From positions 124,001-188,000 of the forward strand of contig DATGQD010000065.1 of assembly GCA_035304385.1 (NCBI GenBank): DNA of 64,000 nt. The letters are read 5' to 3'. The position numbers and the translations under genes are program-made. How positions within the stretch are numbered: the stretch's first letter is position 1; every line of letters starts with the position of its first letter. Shown piece by piece: positions 45,701 to 54,561 of this stretch. This DNA is from ZC4RG29 sp035304385. GTDB lineage: Bacteria; Bacteroidota; Bacteroidia; Cytophagales; Cyclobacteriaceae. The notes below the pieces were generated by a model, which worked only from the letters and a program-made list of their open reading frames with translations, did no database searches and had not been told where the DNA came from.

Positions 45701-47289
45701 GCCATTCCACTCCGGGCGTCGGACTTATATCGCCGCCACCCCACCACGATATATACTCCATCGAAGATCTGGCTCAACTGATCTTCGACTTAAAGAACGC
45801 CAACCCCCGGGCGCGCATCAACGTGAAGCTGGTGTCCCAGGCCGGTGTGGGTACAGTTGCCGCAGGGGTGGCTAAGGCGAAGGCCGATGCAATCCTCATT
45901 TCCGGTGCAGATGGCGGAACGGGAGCATCTCCTATCAGTTCCATTCGTCACGCCGGACTGCCCTGGGAGCTCGGGCTTTCCGAAGCGCATCAGACACTGG
46001 TGAAGAACAATCTCAGAAGCCGTGTGGTATTGCAGACAGACGGTCAGATTCGCACGGGTCGCGACATCGCCATAGCAGCCCTGCTGGGTGCCGAAGAGTG
46101 GGGCGTTGCCACGGCAGCGCTCGTCGTCGAAGGCTGTATTATGATGCGTAAATGTCACCTCAATACGTGTCCTGTCGGTATTGCCACACAGGACGAATCG
46201 CTCCGCAAGCTCTTCACGGGAGATCCGGATCACGTGGTGAACTTCTTCCGCTTCCTGGCGCACGACCTGCGTGAGATCATGGCCGAACTCGGTTTCCGAA
46301 AAGTCAATGAGATGGTCGGCCGCACGGATATACTCCGGGTACGCCATCCACTGGATCACTGGAAGCTCAAAAAGCTCGACCTCTCGCCGATCCTGTATCG
46401 CGAACCGCTCAGCAATCATGTCGGCGTGTACAAGCAGATCGAACAGGATTTCGAACTGGAAAAAGTACTCGATCGCGAACTGATCCAGGGGGCGAAGGCT
46501 GCTCTGGAACGCGCGGAGCCTGTGCAAATGAAGTTTCCGATCCGAAACATCAATCGGACTACGGGAGCGATGCTGTCGTACGAGATTTCCAAGAAGTATA
46601 AGGCGAAGGGACTTCCGGAAGACACGATCCAGGTGGAGTTTACCGGTTCGGCAGGACAAAGCTTTGGCGCGTTCGTCGCGCCCGGGGTAACCTTCAGGCT
46701 CGTGGGCGAGGCCAACGACTACTTTGGCAAGGGCCTCTCCGGCGGAAAGCTTATTGTTTATCCTGATCCGCGCGCATCGTTTGTGCCGGAAGAAAACATC
46801 ATTATCGGCAACGTTGCCTTCTATGGCGCCACCGGCGGCGAAGCCTATATCCGGGGCCAGGCCGGTGAACGTTTCTGTGTCCGGAACTCGGGCGTGCATA
46901 CCGTCGTGGAGGGTGTGGGTGACCATGCCTGTGAATACATGACCGGCGGTCGCGTAGTCGTACTCGGCAAGACCGGGAAGAATTTTGCTGCCGGTATGAG
47001 TGGAGGTATTGCCTACGTCTTCGACGCGGATGGAGACTTCGACAAACTGTGCAACAAAGAAATGGTCGACCTCGAAGTGCCTTCAGCGGAAGATCGTGAA
47101 GAGATCCGTTCGCTCGTAGCGAAACACCTCGAGTACACCGGTAGCACGCCGGCTAAGCTGCTGCTTGACGATTGGGATAACCTCTCATCGCGATTCGTTA
47201 AGGTTATGCCTAGAGATTACAAGGCCGTCCTTGAAAAGCGCAAGATGCAGCAAGGCAATGAAAAAGAAACGGTAGCGGTTGTTAAATAA
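42739..47289 (+). CDS. gltB: Glutamate synthase large subunit
   Basis: A 1516-residue enzyme that turns glutamine and 2-oxoglutarate into two glutamates. After a short propeptide the catalytic Cys25 (HDACGIG) begins the class II glutaminase domain. The central domain, the FMN-binding synthase domain (SGADGGTGASPISS) and the C-terminal beta-helix (TGGEAYIRGQAGERF) follow. The 3Fe-4S cysteines are in CIMMRKCHLNTCPVG. Length is standard. gltD follows after 20 bases. Confidence 0.98.
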   Translation: MTNNNSMNQDTRKGLYRPELEHDACGIGCIASINGVRSYEVLTDALLMLENMEHRGGRGCNPKTGDGAGVLLQIPHEFYSEECARLGFQLPATGRYGVGMVFFPRDKKVVEDCRKTLIRIIDELGLSLIGFRVVPVDHSVPGPGASEVEPTIEQVFVKPKDESMPTDAFERKLFVLRNHTSHVIADEVRGNNCEFYIASFSSKTVIYKGQLRTEQLRKYFYDLQDNRVKTALALIHSRFSTNTFPNWKLAQPFRYIAHNGEINTIRGNVNKMKSKEALFQSSLFTPEEIAKLLPITNPQASDSANLDALVEMLVLAGRSIPHVLMMLVPEAWQDNKLMDPHRKAFYKYHASMMEPWDGPAALVFTDGERIGATLDRNGLRPMRYCVTKSGRIVMASEAGALQIDPRDVLEKGRITPGKMIVADLTEGKIMYDDEVKRSVYEHKHYYNWIIQNRLKLRLEPEPESFEEKYDPATLIHRQNAFGYSNEDIRTILVPMAQKGYEPIGSMGDDTPHAVLSRESRHISNYFKQHFAQVSNPPIDPIRERLVMSLFTRVGASLNVLEESPQHTRQIHISQPVLSNRDLEKLKNMQKEGFEYAVINSIFKADGQPGRLEESLRRICLEAEEAIHEGKKILIISDRHISEEFAPIPSLMATGAVHHYLVEKRIRTKVGLVVEAGDVWEVHHFATIIGYGASAVNPYLALETIRTLNAAGELGEGMTDETAFANYGKAIGNGLLKVMSKMGISTLQSYQSAQIFEVLGLGTEVIDRCFKGTISRVEGLSFDDLAEEVLVRHRLAFEQRADRLQEGGIYQWKRKGEKHLFDPQTIHWLQHSTRRNDFSLYKKYAERINDQTRNTLTLRGMFEFKKRNSVPLEEVEPVEDIMKRFATGAMSFGSISYEAHSTLAIAMNRIGGKSNSGEGGEDESRFERKANGDWERSAIKQVASGRFGVTSHYLANAEELQIKMAQGAKPGEGGQLPGHKVDDWIGRVRHSTPGVGLISPPPHHDIYSIEDLAQLIFDLKNANPRARINVKLVSQAGVGTVAAGVAKAKADAILISGADGGTGASPISSIRHAGLPWELGLSEAHQTLVKNNLRSRVVLQTDGQIRTGRDIAIAALLGAEEWGVATAALVVEGCIMMRKCHLNTCPVGIATQDESLRKLFTGDPDHVVNFFRFLAHDLREIMAELGFRKVNEMVGRTDILRVRHPLDHWKLKKLDLSPILYREPLSNHVGVYKQIEQDFELEKVLDRELIQGAKAALERAEPVQMKFPIRNINRTTGAMLSYEISKKYKAKGLPEDTIQVEFTGSAGQSFGAFVAPGVTFRLVGEANDYFGKGLSGGKLIVYPDPRASFVPEENIIIGNVAFYGATGGEAYIRGQAGERFCVRNSGVHTVVEGVGDHACEYMTGGRVVVLGKTGKNFAAGMSGGIAYVFDADGDFDKLCNKEMVDLEVPSAEDREEIRSLVAKHLEYTGSTPAKLLLDDWDNLSSRFVKVMPRDYKAVLEKRKMQQGNEKETVAVVK

Positions 47290-47309
47290 GAACAGGGGAG
47301 ACTAACGAC

Positions 47310-48785
47310 ATGGGACAGATAGATGGATTTATGAAATTTGACCGGGAGATGCCCAAAACCCGGAATCCCAAGGAACGCATACGCGACTACAAGGAGATAT
47401 ACCTCCCGCAATCCGAGGAGAAAATTAACCAACAGGCTGCGCGCTGCATGGATTGCGGCGTTCCGTTTTGCCATATGGGTTGTCCGCTCGGCAACAACAT
47501 TCCCGATTTCAACGATGCCGTTTACCGCGGGAAATGGGAAGAGGCGATACGCATACTGAGCTCGACGAATAACTTTCCTGAATTCACCGGACGTATTTGC
47601 CCCGCACCGTGCGAGGCAAGTTGCGTGCTGAGCATCAACAACGATCCGGTTACGATCGAGCTGATGGAAAAAACAATAGCGGAAAAAGCTTTTGAACTCG
47701 GATACATCAAGCCGAACCCGCCCAAGACCAGAACCGGCAAGCGAATTGCCATCGTGGGATCCGGTCCTGCCGGGCTCGCAGCGGCTGCTCAATTGAACCA
47801 GGCCGGCCATTGGGTCACCGTCTTTGAACGCAGCGACCGAGTCGGAGGATTGCTCCGCTATGGTATTCCCGATTTCAAATTGGAGAAATACGTGATCGAC
47901 CGCCGCACCCGCATCATGGAAATGGAAGGCGTGATGTTCCGGACAAATTCGCATGTAGGCGTGAACATCAGCCCCAAGTTGCTGCACGATGAATTCGATG
48001 CGATTCTTCTCACCGGGGGTGCTTCGGCTCCGCGGGACCTTCCGATTCCCGGTCGAAATCTTGACGGCGTTCATTTCGCGATGGATTTTCTCACCCAGCA
48101 GAACAAGCGGGTAGCAGGTGACCGGATCTTTAGTGGGGACATCCTGGCTGGCGGCAAAAACGTGATCGTTATCGGCGGCGGTGATACAGGATCCGATTGT
48201 GTAGGGACTTCAAATCGCCAGGGGGCGCGCAGCGTAACCCAGATTGAATTGCTCGTAAAGCCGCCCACGGGACGCACTGAAGATAACCCCTGGCCGGAAT
48301 GGCCTATGATCCTCAGAACGTCTTCCTCACATGAAGAAGGTGTCGACAGACATTGGGCCATTCTTACGAAGGAATTCATTGGCGATTCGCGGGGCAGGCT
48401 GCAAGGCCTCAAGGTGGTAGACATACGGTGGGGAAGGGGAAGCAATGGCAAGATGGCCTTTGACGAAATTCCCGGTACGGAGCGTGTCATACCTTGTGAG
48501 CTCGCACTCCTGGCGATCGGCTTTGTAGGAGCAGAAAAGGGTTTGCTGTTGTCTGAGTTGGGTGTGGAATTAGATGCCCGGGGAAATATCAAGACGGAAA
48601 ATTACATGAGCACCCGTGAAGGGGTTTTCGCGGCGGGTGATATTCGTCGTGGCCAATCCCTTGTGGTTTGGGCTATTTCGGAGGGACGCGAAGCGGCCCG
48701 CGCGATGGACCAGTGGCTCATGGGTTTTTCACACCTCGAATCGAAAGACGAGTCGCTCACCCGGCTCCCCCAGAACGTAAGCTGA
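47310..48785 (+). CDS. gltD: Glutamate synthase small subunit
   Basis: A 491-residue FAD/iron-sulfur protein that passes electrons from NAD(P)H to GltB. N-terminal cysteines for two 4Fe-4S clusters are seen (CMDCGVPFCHMGCPL, CPAPCEASC). An FAD dinucleotide fold follows (IAIVGSGPAGLAAAAQL), then an NAD(P)H fold (VIVIGGGDTGSDC) and the late FAD motif GVFAAGDIRRGQSLVVWAI. It forms one operon with gltB. Confidence 0.97.
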   Translation: MGQIDGFMKFDREMPKTRNPKERIRDYKEIYLPQSEEKINQQAARCMDCGVPFCHMGCPLGNNIPDFNDAVYRGKWEEAIRILSSTNNFPEFTGRICPAPCEASCVLSINNDPVTIELMEKTIAEKAFELGYIKPNPPKTRTGKRIAIVGSGPAGLAAAAQLNQAGHWVTVFERSDRVGGLLRYGIPDFKLEKYVIDRRTRIMEMEGVMFRTNSHVGVNISPKLLHDEFDAILLTGGASAPRDLPIPGRNLDGVHFAMDFLTQQNKRVAGDRIFSGDILAGGKNVIVIGGGDTGSDCVGTSNRQGARSVTQIELLVKPPTGRTEDNPWPEWPMILRTSSSHEEGVDRHWAILTKEFIGDSRGRLQGLKVVDIRWGRGSNGKMAFDEIPGTERVIPCELALLAIGFVGAEKGLLLSELGVELDARGNIKTENYMSTREGVFAAGDIRRGQSLVVWAISEGREAARAMDQWLMGFSHLESKDESLTRLPQNVS

Positions 48786-48844
48786 GGTCGCATTTCGCAT
48801 TGTGACGTATTACCCCTAATTTTGCTGCCTAAACAACTTTTGAA

Positions 48845-49726
48845 TTGGGAAGCAGGATCGTTAAGGTGGGAACCGTACAGATGGCGTGTACGGATGATGT
48901 GGAAGCAAACCTGAATACGGCCATTGAGGGGATTCGCGAGGCTGCGAGCAGAGGCGCGCAGATCGTCTGCCTTCAGGAACTTTTCCGTTCGCTGTATTTC
49001 TGTGATGTCGAAGACTACGACAACTTCGCATTGGCGGAACCCATTCCGGGTCCGACAACCGAAGCGCTGTCTCCCCTTGCTGCAGAATTGAACTGTGTGA
49101 TCGTCGCCTCATTATTCGAGAAGCGCACGCAGGGCATATATCACAATACGACCGCGGTCATCGATGCGGACGGTACCTATCTTGGTAAATACCGGAAAAT
49201 GCACATCCCGGACGACCCGGCGTATTATGAGAAATTCTATTTCACACCCGGCGACCTGGGATACAAAGTTTTCAAAACAAAACATGCCGACATCGGCGTG
49301 TTGATCTGCTGGGATCAGTGGTACCCGGAAGGGGCGCGGATCACCGCACTGATGGGAGCGGAAATTCTGTTCTATCCGACAGCGATCGGTTGGGCTGCAA
49401 CTCAGGACGATGACGTTAACAGCGAACAGTTCCACGCGTGGCAAACCATACAAAGGAGTCACGCTGTAGCCAACGGCGTCCACGTCGTAAGCGTCAACCG
49501 TGTGGGTGAAGAGCAAAACGGCGCGATGAAGTTCTGGGGCGGGTCCTTTGTGTGCAATCCTTTCGGACGAATTCTCTACCAGGCACCGCATGATCGCGAA
49601 GAGGTGGGTGTTACTGCCCTCAACCTTAACGCCACCGACACTTACCGTACGCACTGGCCATTCCTGCGCGACCGGCGGATTGATTCCTATCAACCCATCA
49701 CACGCCGGTACATCGATGACGAATAG
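48845..49726 (+). CDS. aguB: N-carbamoylputrescine amidase
   Basis: A 293-residue nitrilase-family hydrolase with catalytic Glu45 (LQELFRS), Lys118 (YRKMHIPDD) and Cys155 (ICWDQWYPE). The ICWDQWYPEGAR and YYEKFYFTPGD segments are typical of N-carbamoylputrescine amidase, which yields putrescine, CO2 and ammonia. The agmatine deiminase gene follows directly, giving the complete agmatine-to-putrescine route. The start is TTG at 48845; an in-frame stop lies five codons before it. A TAATTTTG box (48817-48824) is 20 bases upstream. Confidence 0.93.
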   Translation: MGSRIVKVGTVQMACTDDVEANLNTAIEGIREAASRGAQIVCLQELFRSLYFCDVEDYDNFALAEPIPGPTTEALSPLAAELNCVIVASLFEKRTQGIYHNTTAVIDADGTYLGKYRKMHIPDDPAYYEKFYFTPGDLGYKVFKTKHADIGVLICWDQWYPEGARITALMGAEILFYPTAIGWAATQDDDVNSEQFHAWQTIQRSHAVANGVHVVSVNRVGEEQNGAMKFWGGSFVCNPFGRILYQAPHDREEVGVTALNLNATDTYRTHWPFLRDRRIDSYQPITRRYIDDE

Positions 49727-49753
49727 AAGCGTGACTTCACACGTGCCTTTCAA

Positions 49754-50833
49754 ATGATCGCTATGGAAAAACCAGGAGCACCTACGTTTGATGTGAACAA
49801 CCCACAAGCCTCCGGATACTATTTCCCGGCCGAATTCGAACCGCATGTTGCGACGTGGCTGAGCTGGCCCCACAAAGAAGCGTCGTGGCCCGGCAAGATT
49901 CATCTCATTTTCCCGGTCTACGCTGAGTTCATAAAACTTGTGGCCGAAGGCGAGACGGTCTGCATTAATGTAGCAGATGAAGCCATGAAGGAGGAGGCAC
50001 TGCGGTGGCTCAACCAGGCAGAGGCAAATACTGGTAACGTCCGGTTCTTTTTCAACCCAACGGACGATGCCTGGTGCCGCGATCATGGTCCAGCTTTCCT
50101 GATCAACCCAAAGGGCAATCCGAAAAAAATTATCGTCGATTGGGGATACAATGCGTGGGGCAATAAGTATCCTCCGTACGATCAGGATGACCAGATTCCG
50201 ACCCGCATCGGTGCGGAACTGAATATCCCCGTCGTGAACCCGGGAATCGTAATGGAAGGAGGCGCTGTCGATTTTAACGGAAGGGGTACGGTACTCACTA
50301 CGACGTCATGCCTCTTGAATCCAAACCGCAATCCACATCTCAACCAGGCACAGATTGAAGACTACCTCCGACGCTTTTATGGCGTCAGTAATATCCTGTG
50401 GCTGGGTGAAGGCATTGTCGGAGATGATACCGACGGGCACATCGACGACATCACCCGCTTTGTGAATGAAGATACGGTCGTCACCGTCGTAGAACACAAC
50501 GCCTCCGACGAAAACTACAAAGCCCTGAAGGAAAACCTCGAGCTGTTAAAGACGTTTCGTCTCGAAGACGGTAAGCCCCTTAACGTAGTAGAACTGCCGA
50601 TGCCCGCACCGGTGTATTACGAGGATACACGGTTGCCCGCGTCCTACGCAAACTTTTACATTTCAAACCACTATGTGGTGGTGCCCACGTTCCGTGACCC
50701 CAACGACGACAAGGCGCTGGAGGTGCTGCAGCGTTATTTTCCCGACCGGAAAGTGGTGGGGCTGGACTCTACAGATATCATCTGGGGTTTAGGTTCCTTC
50801 CACTGCCTCAGTCAGCAGGAGCCGGCGGTGTGA
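49754..50833 (+). CDS. aguA: Agmatine deiminase
   Basis: A 359-residue guanidine-modifying enzyme that converts agmatine to N-carbamoylputrescine. Family features are FEPHVATWLSWPHKE at the N-terminus, DDAWCRDHGPAFL, VMEGGAVDFNG, DDTDGHIDDITRF, and the nucleophilic Cys351 in GSFHCLSQQEP near the C-terminus. An ATG three codons in (49763) is an equally good start. Its stop abuts the stop of the convergent cyclo-ligase gene, sharing the palindrome TGATCA. Confidence 0.95.
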   Translation: MIAMEKPGAPTFDVNNPQASGYYFPAEFEPHVATWLSWPHKEASWPGKIHLIFPVYAEFIKLVAEGETVCINVADEAMKEEALRWLNQAEANTGNVRFFFNPTDDAWCRDHGPAFLINPKGNPKKIIVDWGYNAWGNKYPPYDQDDQIPTRIGAELNIPVVNPGIVMEGGAVDFNGRGTVLTTTSCLLNPNRNPHLNQAQIEDYLRRFYGVSNILWLGEGIVGDDTDGHIDDITRFVNEDTVVTVVEHNASDENYKALKENLELLKTFRLEDGKPLNVVELPMPAPVYYEDTRLPASYANFYISNHYVVVPTFRDPNDDKALEVLQRYFPDRKVVGLDSTDIIWGLGSFHCLSQQEPAV

Positions 50834-51403
50834 TCAGAAGCGGTAAACCTGTTCCGGCGTAATCACCAGATCCATGCGTTGGTCGAACTCCGCAATGTCA
50901 TCGATTTGCACCTCGGGAGGAAACAGCGAAAGACCCGCCCGTTGTGACGTCTCCTTGCATTGCAACAGAAAGCGGTCGTAGAATCCTTTACCGTATCCAA
51001 CACGATAACCGTTTTGATCGAATACCAGGAGGGGCACGATGAGGATGTCGATATCCTCGGGTGCGGTGACGTCGCCATACGTGGGCTCCGGAATCCCGAA
51101 TGGTGACTCCTTCAGTTGATGGGTGCCTTCAAAATAATAGCTGGTCATCGTACCGTCGGAGTTGATCTTCGGCACGGATATCCTGATTTCCGGAAAGCGT
51201 TCCTGAAGGAGATTGATGATCAACCACGTGTCGGGCTCTTTACTTCTTTCTATGGGAAGATAGGAATGCACGACACGAACATCGGTCAGGTCAACGGCAT
51301 GGAAGAAGTGGGCGGTAATGGCGTCGCAGGCCGTCCGATACGCATCATCGGTCAGCATGGTTCTTTGTGACAGGTATTTCTTCCTTAATTCCGATTTGGT
51401 CAT
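50834..51403 (-). CDS. 5-formyltetrahydrofolate cyclo-ligase
   Basis: A 189-residue ATP-dependent enzyme that converts 5-formyl-THF to methenyl-THF, rescuing folate. The family signature GYGKGFYDRFL is at residues ~136-146, and an N-terminal basic segment (SELRKKYLSQRTML) precedes the ATP site. Length is standard. It lies 30 bases downstream of bshC on the same strand. Confidence 0.93.
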   Translation of the reverse strand: MTKSELRKKYLSQRTMLTDDAYRTACDAITAHFFHAVDLTDVRVVHSYLPIERSKEPDTWLIINLLQERFPEIRISVPKINSDGTMTSYYFEGTHQLKESPFGIPEPTYGDVTAPEDIDILIVPLLVFDQNGYRVGYGKGFYDRFLLQCKETSQRAGLSLFPPEVQIDDIAEFDQRMDLVITPEQVYRF

Positions 51404-51433
51404 ACCGCAATAGAATGATTCGCGTGAAAAAGA

Positions 51434-52996
51434 CTAGTAGCTGAGCACGTGAAACTGAAAGTCGAACGGGTCGAGGTGAGTCATGAGTTCGGCGATGAAA
51501 CGCTCGTCGTGCGGGTAGAAGTTCAGGAGGTTGTCGGTACGCTCCTGCAGTCCGCCATTTGGAAAAAGCGCATCCTTAACCGCCTCGATCTGCCCGAGTT
51601 TCTCCTTTTGGATTCGCTTTTCAGCCCGTAACATCTTCTTGCCGATGCCTTCGATGCGTGACAGCGTTTTCTTTCCCATGGCTGCGACGTGAGGTCCGAG
51701 TGTCTTGTCGATGCCTTCCGCGCGCTTTTGCAATGCCTGGAACAACTCGGTGATGGCTGCCACCTCGCGGTCCACCGAGAGGTCATGCGTGCTGTGCGTT
51801 GCGGTCCACTGCTTGAACAACGCCTCTTTGTCGGTAAAAAACTGTTCCAGCGACAAATCTACCTTCCGCATTTTTTCCTGGATATGCCGCTCGATGATCA
51901 AGGCGAAATTTCGCGGCAACAGGATGGGAAACGGAACACCGGACGCCTCGAACACGCTTTTTAGCTGCAGCCAGTAAACGACTTCCGCCGGCCCACCGGT
52001 GTAGGCAAGATTGGGCAGTATCATTTCCTGGTACAAAGGGCGCAATATCACATTGGGACTCAGCTTATCGGGGCTGTTTTCGATGAGGGCTTGCATCTGC
52101 GCAGCATCGAATGCGATGTCCGTATCGATCACGCGATATTTGTCGCCCTCCTTTTCGATCCTGTTCCGCATGGCCCCGTCCATGTAGAAGAAGTTTACGT
52201 CACGACAATACACCTGTGGCTTATACCCGCGCGATTCAAGTACCGCATTTGTCTCTTCCACGAGGCGTTTTGTTGTACCCTCCAGAATGTCTGCGCGCAT
52301 CGCGGGGGCAAACAGGGCTTTTAGTTCCGGTTCATCGGCGTCGATCACGACGAGCCCATCGGCTCCAAACAATTCGTGAACATAAATCCTGACAGCTTCC
52401 GCGAGTGTCTTGCCCTTGCGATAGGCATTGGTGAACAGTGAAGCGTCGCCGGGTACCGATTCAGTGAGGGCCGCCAGGCCATCGGTGGAGAAGCGACCGA
52501 CGGCGCCCTGCTGCTCTGTTACCCATTTGTATTTCTTGCCCTTAACCCAGAAGTAATTGATTTCGTCATAGTCGTGATCTTCCGACGCCATCCAATAAAT
52601 GGGAACAAAGTCGTATTCCGGATACTCTTTTTTCAGCTGACGACAGGCATTGATTACGGTTATGATCTTGTATACGAAATAAAGGGGACCGGTACAGACG
52701 TTGAGTTGATGTCCGGTCACGACCGTGAACGTGTTGGCCTGCCGCAGGAGGGCAATGTTCCGGGCGACGGATTCATTGTTCTCGATTCCCCCGTATTGTC
52801 GGGTTAATACGTCGGCAAGGATGGTGCGGCTTTGGGCGGGGAAGGATTGCTGTTTATCCCGGATTTGATCGCGGAAGTTTTCCGGGTGGGGAAACCGGTG
52901 ATACAGGTCGGCGAGCTTGGGATCCTGATGAATATAGTCAAGGAAGAAATCTGAAAACGCGTTTGTGCTGGAGAAAGGGATCTTACTCAGGTGCAT
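51434..52996 (-). CDS. bshC: Bacillithiol biosynthesis cysteine-adding enzyme BshC
   Basis: A 520-residue protein that adds cysteine to glucosaminyl-malate in the last step of bacillithiol synthesis. Characteristic segments are FTVVTGHQLNVCTGPLYFVYK, PIYWMASEDHDYDEINYF and ILPNLAYTGGPAEVVYWLQ, with a long coiled-coil towards the C-terminus. Its presence implies that this organism uses bacillithiol as a thiol buffer, as many Bacteroidota do. bshA and bshB are not in the window. Confidence 0.95.
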   Translation of the reverse strand: MHLSKIPFSSTNAFSDFFLDYIHQDPKLADLYHRFPHPENFRDQIRDKQQSFPAQSRTILADVLTRQYGGIENNESVARNIALLRQANTFTVVTGHQLNVCTGPLYFVYKIITVINACRQLKKEYPEYDFVPIYWMASEDHDYDEINYFWVKGKKYKWVTEQQGAVGRFSTDGLAALTESVPGDASLFTNAYRKGKTLAEAVRIYVHELFGADGLVVIDADEPELKALFAPAMRADILEGTTKRLVEETNAVLESRGYKPQVYCRDVNFFYMDGAMRNRIEKEGDKYRVIDTDIAFDAAQMQALIENSPDKLSPNVILRPLYQEMILPNLAYTGGPAEVVYWLQLKSVFEASGVPFPILLPRNFALIIERHIQEKMRKVDLSLEQFFTDKEALFKQWTATHSTHDLSVDREVAAITELFQALQKRAEGIDKTLGPHVAAMGKKTLSRIEGIGKKMLRAEKRIQKEKLGQIEAVKDALFPNGGLQERTDNLLNFYPHDERFIAELMTHLDPFDFQFHVLSY

Positions 52997-53133
52997 ATCA
53001 GAAACAGACGGGACAAAACCTCGGGGTGACCATGAGCCGAATTACGGTAATTATTCACTAAATGTTGGCGGGCGCATTTCTGAACGAGCGAATTCTCTAA
53101 CCCGCGGACGAATGGGCTGATCGGCGGTGGCCG

Positions 53134-54441
53134 TTAGCAGGGCGTTCCAACAAGGTCGAACTCCGTGGCATCCTTGATGATGACCCGGACAAACTCGCCG
53201 ACTCGCAGACCCTCCGCCCCTTGTACGATCACCTCATTGTCAACATCGGGCGAATCATATTCGGTTCGGCCAAAAGCCACGCCGGATTCGATCCGGTCTA
53301 TCAGAACACGTTCCACCTGGCCGACGCGGGCCTGGTTGTGACGCAACGATATCTCCTGCTGTTCTTCCATAAGCCGTGCCGCCCGCTCTTCCTTGACGTC
53401 TTCAGGGAGGCCGTCAGCCATCGTGCCCGAGTGTGTTCCCTCTTCGTGGGAATAGGTGAAGACACCCAGCCGTTCAAATTCCTGCTCACGGACAAACTCG
53501 AGCATCTCCTCAAAGTCCTCTTCCGTCTCTCCCGGATGTCCGGCGATGAACGTCGTGCGTAAAGCAATGCCGGGAACCGCCGCCCGGATGCGGCCGAGAA
53601 GCTCTTCTGTTTTTTCCCGCGTAATGCCCCTCCGCATCAATGTGAGCATGCGCGTGGAGCCGTGCTGAAGGGGGATGTCAAGGTACTTGCAGATGTTAGG
53701 GCGTTCCGCCATCGTCTCCAGTACGTCCATAGGAAATCCGGATGGAAATGCATAGTGCAGCCGGATCCATTCGATGTCCTGCACATCGGAAAGCCTTTTA
53801 AGGAGCTCGGAAAGATTCCGTTTGCCATAGCGGTCCAACCCGTAATAGGTGGAGTCCTGGGCAATGAGCAGCAGCTCTTTAACGCCCTGGCGGGCGAGGC
53901 TTTCAGCCTCTGCCACCAGCGATTCCATAGGCTTCGACACGTGTCGTCCGCGCATGATAGGAATCGCGCAGAAGGAGCAGGGCCGATCACACCCTTCGGA
54001 AATTTTCAGGTAGGCGTAGTGACTGGGATTGGTAAGGATACGTTCGCCGACCAGCTCTTTCCGATAGTCGGCGTTTAATACTTTCAGCAGGCGGGACAGA
54101 TCCCGGGTGCCGAACCAGGCGTCAACGTTGGGTATCTCTTTTTCCAGATCATTTTTATAGCGCTGGGACAGGCATCCGGTAACGTATACCTTATCAACGA
54201 TTCCCTCCCCCTTGGCGTCGACATAGCGAAGGATCGTATCGATCGACTCCTGCTTTGCGCTCTCAATAAAGCCACAGGTGTTGATTACCACCACACTGGC
54301 GTCGTCGCGCGTGGATTCATGGACCGCATCGATGCCGTTGCCCCGGAGCTGGGTCAGCAGTTCTTCGGAATCCACCTGGTTTTTTGAACAACCCAGTGTT
54401 ACGATGTTTACGCGCGCTTTTCCGTTCCCCTTCGTTCTCAT
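53134..54441 (-). CDS. rimO: Ribosomal protein S12 methylthiotransferase RimO
   Basis: A 435-residue radical-SAM enzyme that methylthiolates the aspartate of ribosomal protein S12. The N-terminal UPF0004 domain has three cluster cysteines (VTLGCSKNQVDSE, INTCGFI, VTGCLSQRY). The radical-SAM motif is CDRPCSFC, and a C-terminal TRAM domain ends the protein. LGCSKNQVDSE distinguishes RimO from MiaB. A minus-strand TACCTTTG box at 54488-54495 lies 46 bases before the ATG. Confidence 0.95.
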   Translation of the reverse strand: MRTKGNGKARVNIVTLGCSKNQVDSEELLTQLRGNGIDAVHESTRDDASVVVINTCGFIESAKQESIDTILRYVDAKGEGIVDKVYVTGCLSQRYKNDLEKEIPNVDAWFGTRDLSRLLKVLNADYRKELVGERILTNPSHYAYLKISEGCDRPCSFCAIPIMRGRHVSKPMESLVAEAESLARQGVKELLLIAQDSTYYGLDRYGKRNLSELLKRLSDVQDIEWIRLHYAFPSGFPMDVLETMAERPNICKYLDIPLQHGSTRMLTLMRRGITREKTEELLGRIRAAVPGIALRTTFIAGHPGETEEDFEEMLEFVREQEFERLGVFTYSHEEGTHSGTMADGLPEDVKEERAARLMEEQQEISLRHNQARVGQVERVLIDRIESGVAFGRTEYDSPDVDNEVIVQGAEGLRVGEFVRVIIKDATEFDLVGTPC

Positions 54442-54517
54442 TTGGTACCTTTCCCGAATGCCGTTTTTTTCCGGATTTTCGGGGAGGCAAAGGTACTAAA
54501 AATAAAACGGAGCCGGA

Positions 54518-54547
54518 TTTGCTCTTATGAGGCATAATTTATCTTTA
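54518..54547 (+). promoter_or_regulatory. Promoter upstream of DUF6452/DUF6048 gene pair
   Basis: TTTG (54518-54521) and TATCTTTA (54540-54547, one mismatch to TAnnTTTG) are separated by 18 bases. They lie 14 bases before the lipoprotein ATG, a reasonable Bacteroidota promoter. Confidence 0.5.
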
Positions 54548-54561
54548 CCCCGCGTTTTAAC

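Noticed and set aside
45790..46926. 378-residue frame antisense to gltB
   Set aside because: It lies wholly inside the strongly conserved gltB frame; such long antisense frames are expected from its codon use.
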